From IMG/VR virus record IMGVR_UViG_3300011114_000779, positions 1-20,822 of that record: 20,822 nucleotides of DNA. One strand, given 5' to 3'. This document shows, in pieces, positions 1 to 4,955 of the stretch. Numbering within the stretch: position 1 is the first letter of the stretch; every line of letters starts with the position of its first letter. The notes under the pieces are model-generated. The model saw only the letters and a program-made list of their open reading frames with translations, did not search any database and had not been told where the DNA came from. The translations under genes were made by a program, and so were the position numbers. The stretch comes from a virus.

Positions 1-2
1 TC

Positions 3-101
3 AGTTGGGGCAATGGTGGCGAGGCTCCAAAGCCGGGCGGTGGATACATCGAACGCGGCTTTGAACTTAGGCGCGATTGCGTCTGTTACGTCCAACAGTG
101 A
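3..101 (+). CDS. C-terminal end of an unidentified protein (5' partial)
   Basis: One frame is open from the window edge and ends at TGA 99-101. It encodes 32 residues, ending in a Cys-Val-Cys-Tyr stretch after a glycine/proline-rich part. It is followed by a 44-base gap and then a gene with a clear Shine-Dalgarno, which fits a gene end here. A second frame is also open from base 1 to 153 but runs through the ribosome site and start of the next gene, so it is less likely. No family is recognised and the assignment is tentative. Confidence 0.35.
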   Translation, partial: SWGNGGEAPKPGGGYIERGFELRRDCVCYVQQ

Positions 102-145
102 TCGCAAGCAACCGCACCGCAGCAAATTAGAAACAGGAGACGAGA

Positions 146-298
146 ATGGCTGACTTGAGACAGTGGATCGCGCGGAAGCTTTTGATGCTGGCCTACCTGA
201 TCGACCGCGACGGCAAATTCGAGTTCCGCGCCGGTTGCTACAAGTTCGAGCGCGGATGGAAGCAGCCGACCAGCACGAACGACATGGCCGCCCAATGA
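146..298 (+). CDS. Small hypothetical phage protein (50 aa)
   Basis: ATG at 146 is preceded by AGGAGA at 135-140, a strong Shine-Dalgarno with normal spacing. The product is 50 residues. The N-terminal half is an amphipathic helix with a hydrophobic face (residues 8-19), followed by a basic and aromatic part with repeated Phe-Glu and Tyr-Lys pairs. The stop overlaps the next start as ATGA (295-298), so the two genes are probably translationally coupled. No function can be assigned. It looks like the small early proteins typical of rhizobial phages. Confidence 0.7.
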   Translation: MADLRQWIARKLLMLAYLIDRDGKFEFRAGCYKFERGWKQPTSTNDMAAQ

Positions 299-393
299 TC
301 GAGACGTTCCTAATCGCCACGGCGGCTGTCCTGTTCTGGAAGCTTGTCGGGGTTGGCATCGCAGAAATGCGCTACCGGAACAATCGAGACTGA
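295..393 (+). CDS. Small membrane protein (32 aa)
   Basis: The ATG at 295 overlaps the stop of the preceding gene by four bases (ATGA), which is the main support for the start. The 32-residue product is one predicted transmembrane helix (about residues 3-22, with a Phe-Trp-Lys in the middle) followed by a short charged tail rich in Arg and Asn. Such single-pass mini-proteins in early phage blocks may act on host membrane processes or on superinfection, but nothing here shows which. A longer in-frame start upstream (163) would read through the preceding gene in another frame and is rejected. Confidence 0.55.
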   Translation: MIETFLIATAAVLFWKLVGVGIAEMRYRNNRD

Positions 394-445
394 CGTTAAT
401 GGCGAGTGAAGGCGTGCCCCGAGAATAGATGCAGGGAGGATTTTT

Positions 446-1054
446 GTGGCCGACACGTTCGACAAAATTATGACTGGAACGCCGCTCAATTCGACGGCTG
501 GCAGAGTCACGTCAAAGGGCGAGCACTACACGCCGAGTGTGGCTGTGCCATACTTCCATGCACATTGGGACGCGCCTCCGGCCATGAGGCCTTTCGTTGG
601 CGATCCTACTCAAAATCTCACTGGAACCAAAGTCCAACGCTTCACGGTTATCGGTCTATTGGACGATCCGAACGGGAGCAAATGGCGCGGGCGGCGCTGG
701 GTCGTGCGATGTGTCTGCGGAGACTATGAAGCAAGGAGCGCAAAGGCGATTACAAAGTTGCTTGATCCGACGTACGCACCGAACCCGCAAGAAGGTCGCT
801 GCTTTAATTGCTCGCATACTTCTCTGATCCAAAGACGCTACGAAAAGAAGGGCTCCAAGCCGCTTGTTTCATTTTCTCAACCGCAGGCAAGCCCAGGTCT
901 TAAAGAGATAACCGTCAAACTTCGACGCCGCGAAGATGGCGGGCTTCACATATCGGCCCCTGACATGCCGAGCCTAAACTTGAGCGGCCCAGATCAAACG
1001 GAAGTCCTTGGGCGATTGCTTCCCGCGCTTCAAGCAATGGGCCTATGGCGATAA
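446..1054 (+). CDS. Hypothetical phage protein with a zinc-ribbon-like Cys4 motif (202 aa)
   Basis: The start is GTG at 446, supported by AGGGAGGA at 433-440. The 202-residue protein has three parts. The first 60 residues are polar. A central region (about 65-125) contains a beta-rich stretch with CxC at 89/91 and CxxC at 119/122, which could bind one zinc ion. After a basic linker (127-160) comes a C-terminal part with an Ile-Thr-Val-Lys-Leu strand and a helix ending at the stop. This layout is seen in phage proteins thought to bind nucleic acid, but I do not recognise a named family. It is the largest gene of the early block and is convergent with the leftward RHH gene 47 bases downstream. 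Confidence 0.8.
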   Translation: MADTFDKIMTGTPLNSTAGRVTSKGEHYTPSVAVPYFHAHWDAPPAMRPFVGDPTQNLTGTKVQRFTVIGLLDDPNGSKWRGRRWVVRCVCGDYEARSAKAITKLLDPTYAPNPQEGRCFNCSHTSLIQRRYEKKGSKPLVSFSQPQASPGLKEITVKLRRREDGGLHISAPDMPSLNLSGPDQTEVLGRLLPALQAMGLWR

Positions 1055-1101
1055 CTTGGCGTCACCGCATATCACCAAATTCGGCTTTTACGGTTAGGGG
1101 A

Positions 1102-1263
1102 TTACTTTTGAGCACGTTCCCGGCGCTTAATCTCCCGATCCACAGCCTCTCGAATGAGGTCGGATCGCTTTTCGCCCTCCTCGAGAACGCTGTCGATGCG
1201 CTCGAGCGTGCCTTCGGGGAAGCGCGCCGGGGTTTGCTCGTGGTTGATCTGTTTCCTGCCCAT
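1102..1263 (-). CDS. Ribbon-helix-helix transcriptional repressor (CopG/Arc type, 53 aa)
   Basis: This 53-codon gene runs ATG 1263-1261 to TAA 1104-1102, against its neighbours. The product fits the ribbon-helix-helix fold: a short N-terminal strand (about residues 9-15, EQTPARF), helix A (about 16-29, GTLERIDSVLEEG), a turn, then helix B starting at Lys-Arg-Ser-Asp-Leu-Ile-Arg-Glu-Ala (32-50). Ser/Asp at the helix B cap and the spaced Ile/Leu/Val core are typical of CopG/MetJ/Arc proteins, which bind DNA as dimers through the strand. Three palindromes (1274-1354) lie directly upstream, suggesting autoregulation and control of the divergent gene at 1377. No Shine-Dalgarno is visible, and the promoter geometry predicts a leaderless message. 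It could instead be an orphan antitoxin, but no toxin gene adjoins it. It is the only leftward gene in the early block. Confidence 0.82.
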   Translation of the reverse strand: MGRKQINHEQTPARFPEGTLERIDSVLEEGEKRSDLIREAVDREIKRRERAQK

Positions 1264-1269
1264 CACCAG

Positions 1270-1298
1270 AATATAGATGATATCACGAATTGTTACAA
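1270..1298 (-). promoter_or_regulatory. Predicted promoter of the RHH repressor gene
   Basis: Read leftward, TTGTAA (1298-1293) and TATATT (1275-1270) are separated by exactly 17 bases and match the sigma-70 -35 and -10 consensus well. The predicted start of transcription falls about seven bases past the -10, at about 1263, which is the A of the repressor ATG. Operator site 1 sits in the spacer and overlaps the -10, so bound repressor should block this promoter. This is motif matching only. Confidence 0.55.
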
Positions 1299-1354
1299 GG
1301 GCCTATTTTGTAGATATCATCTATTGCAATCCTCCCCATTGATGATATCATCTA
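1274..1354. promoter_or_regulatory. Three palindromic operator sites between the RHH gene and its divergent neighbour
   Basis: Three GATATC-centred sites share the arm TAGATGATATC. Site 1 is TAGATGATATC at 1274-1284. Site 2 is the inverse, GATATCATCTA, at 1313-1323. Site 3 is GATGATATCATCTA at 1341-1354, containing a perfect 12-base palindrome at 1341-1352. Their centres are 34 and 31 bases apart, close to three DNA turns, which would put bound proteins on nearly the same face. Site 1 overlaps the predicted leftward promoter and site 3 the predicted rightward one. RHH repressors typically bind short palindromes in tandem, so the neighbouring 53-residue protein is the likely ligand. Confidence 0.72.
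1324..1351 (+). promoter_or_regulatory. Predicted rightward promoter for the gene at 1377
   Basis: TTGCAA (1324-1329) and TATCAT (1346-1351) are 16 bases apart and could serve as -35 and -10. The -10 lies inside palindromic operator site 3, so repressor binding would occlude it. The predicted start of transcription is near 1358, leaving a short leader with GGAG (1366-1369) before ATG 1377. The match to consensus is moderate. Confidence 0.4.
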
Positions 1355-1376
1355 ATCATCGAAACGGAGCAAGCAA

Positions 1377-1610
1377 ATGACCACCCGATCCAAGACCTAC
1401 TGCGGCGACCTCGAGAGCCAGAACGGCGATTACCTCGGCTGCATCCACAAGACAGAGGGCGGGTTCATCGTTCGCAAGCCGGACGGCTCGAGCATTGGCC
1501 CAGTGCAATTTGATGGCCGCATTTTCCAGGGCAACCAATTCACCAAAGTTCGCACCACCAACATCGGGTACGCGGTCGTCAAGTCCTACCGCCTCAAGGA
1601 AGCGGCCTAG
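1377..1610 (+). CDS. Hypothetical protein under the RHH operator (77 aa)
   Basis: ATG 1377 follows GGAG at 1366-1369. The 77-residue product is predicted to be mostly beta strand, with two cysteines (9 and 22), several Gly-Asp and Asp-Gly turns, and a basic C-terminal strand. No HTH, RHH or enzyme motif is seen, and I do not recognise a family. It is the first gene downstream of the rightward promoter that the operators appear to control, which makes it the natural partner of the RHH protein. It could be a regulator, an anti-host protein or simply the first early product. Confidence 0.75.
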   Translation: MTTRSKTYCGDLESQNGDYLGCIHKTEGGFIVRKPDGSSIGPVQFDGRIFQGNQFTKVRTTNIGYAVVKSYRLKEAA

Positions 1611-1630
1611 TGGCCGCCAGGAGTATCATC

Positions 1631-1786
1631 ATGGACCCCCTCGAAGCCGCCAACCATTACATCTACCTCGAGCAAACCGGCGCGCCTGGTGCCGCCGCTG
1701 GCTTCGCTCGAGGCTACGAAGAACGCGCCACCGAAGCCGAGTTCGACGCCTACCTCAGTTTTATCGACATTCAGGTTGCGGCCTGA
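1631..1786 (+). CDS. Small acidic hypothetical protein (51 aa)
   Basis: ATG 1631 follows CCAGGAG at 1617-1623, within normal distance. The 51-residue product is acidic and helical, rich in Ala, Glu and Tyr, with a glycine/alanine hinge near residues 18-28. It starts 20 bases after the preceding stop and is probably cotranscribed from the operator-controlled promoter. No family is recognised. A frame running across it from 1495 is a shadow. Confidence 0.65.
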   Translation: MDPLEAANHYIYLEQTGAPGAAAGFARGYEERATEAEFDAYLSFIDIQVAA

Positions 1787-1820
1787 TTTTAGCAACCAGA
1801 AATCAGCTTGGAGGCTGAAA

Positions 1821-2039
1821 ATGAAAATGGCCGAACTTCACGCGGACGTTGCCGACATTGAAACCGAGAAGGAGTTTCAGATGCGCCTCAAGTTGGAAAG
1901 CATCCTGCAACTGCTGGAGGATGCGAGGATCGACATGCGGCACATCCCATCCGACGATGCCCTTCGGAATTGGTCAGATGACAGCCAAGCCCAACTGGCG
2001 AAAGCCATCGACGCCTTGAAGCCGCTCGCGGGCTATTGA
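1821..2039 (+). CDS. Hypothetical helical protein (72 aa)
   Basis: ATG 1821 is preceded by TTGGAGG (1808-1814). The frame is open further upstream, but this start has the ribosome site and avoids overlap with the previous gene. The 72-residue product is almost all alpha-helical. Residues 13-40 form a charged amphipathic helix that could be a short coiled coil, and residues 55-68 a second helix. No enzyme motif is seen. Proteins of this type in phage early blocks are often small inhibitors or adaptors, but no role can be inferred. Confidence 0.65.
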   Translation: MKMAELHADVADIETEKEFQMRLKLESILQLLEDARIDMRHIPSDDALRNWSDDSQAQLAKAIDALKPLAGY

Positions 2040-2041
2040 GC

Positions 2042-2146
2042 GTGACCGCAAAAACCAAAAACACAGATATCAACAAGCATGTGCCGAGCGGACGCAAAAC
2101 CGCTTCCAATGGTGCACCCGCAACCAATTCAGCCGACGCCGCATAG
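2042..2146 (+). CDS. Possible 34-residue basic peptide
   Basis: A GTG at 2042, three bases after the preceding stop, opens a 34-codon frame ending at TAG 2144-2146. The peptide is low in hydrophobic residues and rich in Lys, Thr, Asn and Ala, so it is probably unstructured. No Shine-Dalgarno precedes it, and only the tight spacing supports translation. It fills what would otherwise be a 116-base gap and may simply be a spacer. Confidence 0.22.
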   Translation: MTAKTKNTDINKHVPSGRKTASNGAPATNSADAA

Positions 2147-2155
2147 GAGAGGTAT

Positions 2156-2389
2156 ATGCCGCAGAAAATAGTGACCGAATATTGGGCCAAGCCGATCCCG
2201 CCGCGCCAGTTCGATTGGGCTGCGCATTACGACGACCCGGAGGGGCATGTCGGGTACGGCGCGACCGAGCAGGAAGCGATCAACGATCTGCTGACCGAGC
2301 ACCCGCCCTGCAAGAACGAGAGCCCCTACGTCCGCTCTGACGGCGGATGCCTGAAATGCGATGCCGACCAGGGGGAGACGTGCCGATGA
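2156..2389 (+). CDS. Hypothetical phage protein with C-terminal Cys motif (77 aa)
   Basis: ATG 2156 has a strong ribosome site, AGGAGAGG at 2145-2152. The N-terminal half has strands followed by a Gly-Tyr-Gly-Ala-Thr turn and a short helix, a pattern also found in HicB-like and small phage proteins. The C-terminus carries CxxC (residues 65/68) followed by Ala-Asp-x-Gly-x-x-Cys-Arg, like the small zinc-finger tails of many phage proteins. The stop overlaps the next start (ATGA, 2386-2389), so the pair is likely coupled. The function is unknown. Confidence 0.75.
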   Translation: MPQKIVTEYWAKPIPPRQFDWAAHYDDPEGHVGYGATEQEAINDLLTEHPPCKNESPYVRSDGGCLKCDADQGETCR

Positions 2390-2589
2390 CTGACTTTGCA
2401 TGGGTGATCGAGAAGGGATCGGAGCCCAGCTACTACGCGCCGACCGAACCGGGCGAGTGGAGCCGGGATCATCTAAAGGCGTGCCGGTTCGCACGCAAAG
2501 AGGATGCCGAAGCGATCCAGTTCCGCCACGTCACGCACGGGCTACTGCCGGTCGAAGGCACTCGCGTCTGCGAACATGGGTGGGGCTGA
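2386..2589 (+). CDS. Conserved small phage protein (67 aa)
   Basis: The start overlaps the preceding stop by four bases. The 67-residue product has a layout found in many phages of alphaproteobacteria: an N-terminal Trp-Val-Ile strand, a central Tyr-Tyr and Trp-Ser turn, then an Arg-Phe-Ala-Arg-Lys-Glu-Asp-Ala-Glu helix (about 34-43). A His/Cys pair near the C-terminus may be fortuitous. No molecular role is known to me for this group. It probably lies in one transcription unit with its neighbours. Confidence 0.7.
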   Translation: MTDFAWVIEKGSEPSYYAPTEPGEWSRDHLKACRFARKEDAEAIQFRHVTHGLLPVEGTRVCEHGWG

Positions 2590-2591
2590 AT

Positions 2592-2840
2592 ATGGGCCTG
2601 CGGGACCGCTGCAAAGAGCACTACCAGCGCATGGGGCGCGACAACATGCTGCGCCAAGGCTCGCCGGTTGATGACCTGACCGCGTTCGTGGCTTCGGAGA
2701 TCGGGCGCGCCGCCGATAGCTCGCTCGAAGATACGTTGCCGCTCTGCCTCTACTTCGGCACCGCTCAGGACCGGAAAGAATTTCTCGAACTGGTGCGTGA
2801 GGCCAAGCCCAACTGGATCACAAAGCATTGGCCGCGCTGA
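2592..2840 (+). CDS. Hypothetical phage protein (82 aa)
   Basis: ATG 2592 begins two bases after the previous stop. A G-rich stretch inside the previous gene (GGTGGGG, about 2579-2585) can act as ribosome site. The 82-residue product is mainly helical. An N-terminal helix carries Arg, Cys and His, a central acidic helix covers about residues 26-46, and an aromatic/basic tail ends in His-Trp-Pro-Arg. No motif is recognised. A longer reading from 2400 lies over the previous gene in another frame and is rejected as a start. Confidence 0.7.
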   Translation: MGLRDRCKEHYQRMGRDNMLRQGSPVDDLTAFVASEIGRAADSSLEDTLPLCLYFGTAQDRKEFLELVREAKPNWITKHWPR

Positions 2841-2878
2841 CGCTGAATTTCCATCAGTGCCGACGAAAGGATTGAAAA

Positions 2879-3052
2879 ATGCAGCCCAAAGTAACCGACA
2901 ACGACCAAGACACCATCACCGTCGAGCATGGCGGCAAGGTCGTTCGGGAATACAGCTACCGAAATGACGATGAGCGCCGTGTGCGTATGGTGCGCGCCCG
3001 CGAGTACGTCGAAGGGTGGTGCGATGCGCTGGACCAAAAGGTGCCCGCATGA
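2879..3052 (+). CDS. Small conserved phage protein (57 aa)
   Basis: ATG 2879 is preceded by GAAAGG (2865-2870). The 57-residue product has an N-terminal strand pair around His-Gly-Gly-Lys. A helix follows with the pattern Asp-Asp-Glu-Arg-Arg-x-x-Met-x-x-Ala-Arg-x-Tyr-Val-Glu-Gly-Trp (about 30-47), which I recall from small proteins of rhizobial phages. Its stop overlaps the next start (ATGA, 3049-3052). The function is unknown. Confidence 0.7.
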   Translation: MQPKVTDNDQDTITVEHGGKVVREYSYRNDDERRVRMVRAREYVEGWCDALDQKVPA

Positions 3053-3567
3053 CGCCAGACTATGGCCCTTGGAAGGACAGCGGCGTAGCTGGCTTATGGC
3101 TGCCGGACGGCTATGACGAATTTGGGCGCTTCAAACAGGTCAGAAACGAAAAGCTCCACGTCCGCCTGACCTTTGAGCGCGTTCGAAACCGCGTCCTTTG
3201 CGAACAATGGCGCGATGCTGCCGTGGCGGATGGCTGGTCGATAGAACCGACCTATAGTCATGAGCCGCAGGAACACGCCTTCCGCCTCAAGCGCGAGGGC
3301 TTTGTGGTTCAAGGTCTCGCGCGTCCGATACCGGGACCGCACGGCACTACCCCCGTTCCCCAAGTCAGCATTTGGGGACCGGATGGGTTGGCCATCGAGC
3401 CACCACTTACCTACAGCTTCGAAGCGATCAAGCGCGGCGCTGAGACGTGCGGGGCGTGCGGCGCATATCCAGTGGCGACCGAGCGCGTGGCGTTCGTCAA
3501 TCGGTGCTGCGCGGCCTGCGCTCCAAAAGAACGGGCACGGCTTGAGGTTGGAAATTGGTCTGAATAA
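3049..3567 (+). CDS. Hypothetical protein with C-terminal zinc-ribbon motif (172 aa)
   Basis: The ATG at 3049 overlaps the preceding stop by four bases and is preferred to the in-frame start at 3016, which would overlap the previous gene more. The 172-residue protein has an N-terminal Gly/Trp/Asp-rich region, a central mixed region, and a C-terminal candidate zinc site: CxxC at 134/137 and Cys-Cys-x-x-Cys at 153/154/157, sixteen residues apart. Two CxxC pairs on a beta hairpin are the usual zinc-ribbon pattern. DNA or RNA binding is plausible but not shown. This is one of several such proteins in the block. Confidence 0.75.
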   Translation: MTPDYGPWKDSGVAGLWLPDGYDEFGRFKQVRNEKLHVRLTFERVRNRVLCEQWRDAAVADGWSIEPTYSHEPQEHAFRLKREGFVVQGLARPIPGPHGTTPVPQVSIWGPDGLAIEPPLTYSFEAIKRGAETCGACGAYPVATERVAFVNRCCAACAPKERARLEVGNWSE

Positions 3568-3605
3568 AGCGCGGCGATGATGCGCCCTGAGCGCGGAGGA
3601 ACCAA

Positions 3606-3770
3606 ATGCGCCGATATTTTTGCTGGTTGCTAGGGCACCGCTGGGCAATCCTCGATTGGAACGAGGAGCGCGGTCGGATGCGCTGCACCGACTGCCAGCA
3701 CGTTGAGCCGCTACGGGGCGAGGCTCTAGTTGAATGGATCAGGTGGCGTACAAAGCGCGCCTCGCGCTAA
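3606..3770 (+). CDS. Small Cys-containing prophage-type protein, DUF1660-like (54 aa)
   Basis: ATG 3606 has a strong GCGGAGGAACC ribosome site just upstream (3593-3603). The 54-residue product starts Met-Arg-Arg-Tyr-Phe-Cys-Trp-Leu-Leu-Gly-His-Arg-Trp and carries a second pair, Cys-x-x-Cys, at 27/30. A cysteine followed by Gly-His and a later CxxC resembles small prophage proteins of the DUF1660 type, where these residues probably bind a metal. The C-terminal tail is Arg/Trp-rich. The family assignment is from pattern memory only. Confidence 0.62.
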   Translation: MRRYFCWLLGHRWAILDWNEERGRMRCTDCQHVEPLRGEALVEWIRWRTKRASR

Positions 3771-3795
3771 CCGCCGCTTTCCGTCGAGGAACACA

Positions 3796-3882
3796 ATGGC
3801 TGAAACTACCTACACGATCTTAGTGCTGACGTTCGGAGCCGGGGCGCTGTTCGGCATCTGGCTGCGCGGCAGATATGGCTAG
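3796..3882 (+). CDS. Tiny membrane protein (28 aa)
   Basis: ATG 3796 follows GAGGA at 3786-3790. The 28-residue product is essentially one transmembrane helix (about residues 6-22, with a Gly-Ala-Gly-Ala-Leu-Phe-Gly small-residue motif that could allow helix packing) and a basic Arg-Gly-Arg tail placed to face the cytoplasm. The gene is very short. It is supported by the ribosome site, the clean hydrophobic profile and its place between two genes on the same strand. The function is unknown. Confidence 0.5.
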   Translation: MAETTYTILVLTFGAGALFGIWLRGRYG

Positions 3883-3906
3883 AATCCGGGCTCGGAGAGA
3901 TTGAGC

Positions 3907-4080
3907 ATGGCCGCGAAACGTAAAAAGAAAGAGGCAGTCGTCCACATGCGGGCGCGGCGGAGCGACATTGACCTGATTGACCAAGCGGCTCGCGTCATGC
4001 GCGTTACCCGCTCGGAGTTTATCCGCAACGCCGCCGAGGTCCGCGCGATGCGTGTTTTGGAAATTACCGGGACGCGCTGA
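3907..4080 (+). CDS. DUF1778/TacA-like ribbon-helix-helix protein (57 aa)
   Basis: ATG 3907 opens a 57-codon frame. After a basic N-terminus (AKRKKK) comes a strand (about 9-15), then helix A with Ile-Asp-Leu-Ile-Asp-Gln-Ala-Ala (21-28). After the turn Met-Arg-Val-Thr comes Arg-Ser-Glu-Phe-Ile-Arg-Asn-Ala-Ala (35-43). The spacing of the AA and S-E-F-I motifs matches DUF1778/TacA antitoxin-type RHH proteins. These usually pair with a downstream GNAT acetyltransferase toxin, but the following 67-residue gene is far too small and lacks acetyl-CoA motifs. It may therefore be a phage-borne orphan antitoxin that neutralises a host toxin, or a second regulator. The ribosome site is weak. Confidence 0.72.
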   Translation: MAAKRKKKEAVVHMRARRSDIDLIDQAARVMRVTRSEFIRNAAEVRAMRVLEITGTR

Positions 4081-4105
4081 CGTGTCGAATGTGACGGAGG
4101 ATGAA

Positions 4106-4309
4106 ATGGCGAAGAAGCGCAAGACCGCAAAGCGGCACAAGCCAAAGAGTTACATGCTGGTCATTCGCGTGGCCGTCCCCGCGCGGCTCGTTCCGAAACT
4201 GCAAGTGATGCGCGTGATGGGGAAACTGCCAGACAGTTGGCTCATGCGCGACCTAGAGATTTTGAACGCCTACTACGACATGCCGATGCAGCCGAGCGGT
4301 TATAGGTAG
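4106..4309 (+). CDS. Basic hypothetical protein (67 aa)
   Basis: ATG 4106 is chosen because GGAGG (4096-4100) sits five bases upstream. In-frame GTGs at 4082 and 4091 are possible but lack a ribosome site. The 67-residue product begins with a highly basic tail (MAKKRKTAKRHKPK), then a strand Tyr-Met-Leu-Val-Ile-Arg-Val, then helices and an aromatic Tyr-Tyr-Asp end. The basic tail suggests nucleic acid or acidic-partner binding. It starts 25 bases after the DUF1778-like gene, where a toxin would be expected, but it shows no toxin motif. Confidence 0.68.
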   Translation: MAKKRKTAKRHKPKSYMLVIRVAVPARLVPKLQVMRVMGKLPDSWLMRDLEILNAYYDMPMQPSGYR

Positions 4310-4312
4310 AGA

Positions 4313-4492
4313 ATGCCAGCGCGCAGAACCGGGAAATTCAAGTGTGTCGCCTGTGGCCGGATCACGGTCCAGCCGATTGACAAGGATCACCCAGCCCATG
4401 AGATCAGGTCATGGTGCTGCGGCTGTTCGTTCGAGCGCGTCTGGTTCAAGCAAATCCATGACAGCATTTCAATGCCAACGGAGAAAAAATGA
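4313..4492 (+). CDS. Small zinc-finger-like protein (59 aa)
   Basis: ATG 4313 lies three bases after the previous stop, with AGGTAGAGA directly before it. The 59-residue product has CxxC at 11/14 and Cys-Cys-x-Cys at 35/36/38, with His residues between (26 and 29), a good candidate for one zinc site. The N-terminus is basic, and an aromatic helix (41-49) follows the second cysteine group. It overlaps the next gene by four bases (ATGA, 4489-4492). It is shorter than 60 residues and easily missed. DNA, RNA or protein binding is possible. Confidence 0.65.
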   Translation: MPARRTGKFKCVACGRITVQPIDKDHPAHEIRSWCCGCSFERVWFKQIHDSISMPTEKK

Positions 4493-4704
4493 GCGATATT
4501 TTTTACGAGGTCGCGTTCGGCATTACTCGCGTCGAACTGTCAAAAGCCAAGGCCGAGATCGAGCGGCTGCGGGCGGCTGGTCTGGCGGCAATGCAGCGGC
4601 TCAACGAAAGCGGCACGGGCGAAATGGGCCTCACTGATACCATCCACGCCACCCATCGGATTCTAGCCGCCGCTTTTCAGCAGTCAGGGGGCGACACCAA
4701 ATGA
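4489..4704 (+). CDS. Hypothetical helical protein (71 aa)
   Basis: The start overlaps the preceding stop as ATGA. The 71-residue product is nearly all helical. A short aromatic N-terminus precedes a charged heptad-like helix (about residues 15-42, ELSKAKAEIERLRAAG), which may form a coiled coil, followed by a second helix with His and Ala. It also overlaps the next gene by four bases, so three genes (4313-4904) form a coupled set. No function is recognised. Confidence 0.7.
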   Translation: MSDIFYEVAFGITRVELSKAKAEIERLRAAGLAAMQRLNESGTGEMGLTDTIHATHRILAAAFQQSGGDTK

Positions 4705-4904
4705 CCGTCAAAGAACTGATAGCCATACTACAAAGCAAGCCCCAGGACATCCTGGTAGCATATCGGTGCTGTAGTGAGTGGGTTCTGCTTGAAGCGGACG
4801 ACATAGGCGTTGACGCCCTCTGTGTGCCTCGCGGTGATGGATGGGTGGCTAACCCTCGCCCGGACAAGCCAAAGCAGGACTATCTAACTCTGCCCGGAAA
4901 CTGA
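4701..4904 (+). CDS. Conserved small phage protein (67 aa)
   Basis: The ATG at 4701 overlaps the previous stop by four bases. The N-terminus, Thr-Val-Lys-Glu-Leu-Ile followed by Leu-x-x-x-Pro-Gln-Asp-Ile-Leu-Val, is a pattern shared by many small phage proteins in which a helix presents a Pro-Gln-Asp turn before a strand. It continues with strands containing Cys-Cys and Leu-Leu-Glu-Ala and ends in Leu-Pro-Gly-Asn. The biochemical role is unknown. It is the last rightward gene before the converging late block. Confidence 0.75.
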   Translation: MTVKELIAILQSKPQDILVAYRCCSEWVLLEADDIGVDALCVPRGDGWVANPRPDKPKQDYLTLPGN

Positions 4905-4955
4905 CGCGCGCATACAAGAGATATATGCCGCCGTAATAATTGGATGCAGGAGAGA
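4905..4955. other. Convergent junction between early and late blocks
   Basis: These 51 bases separate the ends of the two oppositely transcribed blocks. No GC-rich hairpin with a T-tract is visible on either strand. Only a weak four-base inverted repeat is present near the right edge. The stretch 4910-4932 resembles 2141-2163, the ribosome site and start of another gene, but here the ATG (4925) is followed by CCG CCG TAA and so is dead. It may be a decayed copy of a gene start. Confidence 0.3.

Noticed and set aside
1356-1538. Leftward frame over the gene at 1377
   Set aside because: It would start inside the gene with no ribosome site and would read into the operator region. The rightward gene has the better start.
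1102-1610. Classical toxin-antitoxin pair made of the RHH gene and the gene at 1377
   Set aside because: The two genes are divergent rather than in one operon, and the 77-residue product has no RelE, PIN, MazF or GNAT motif. Regulation of a divergent promoter explains the layout better.
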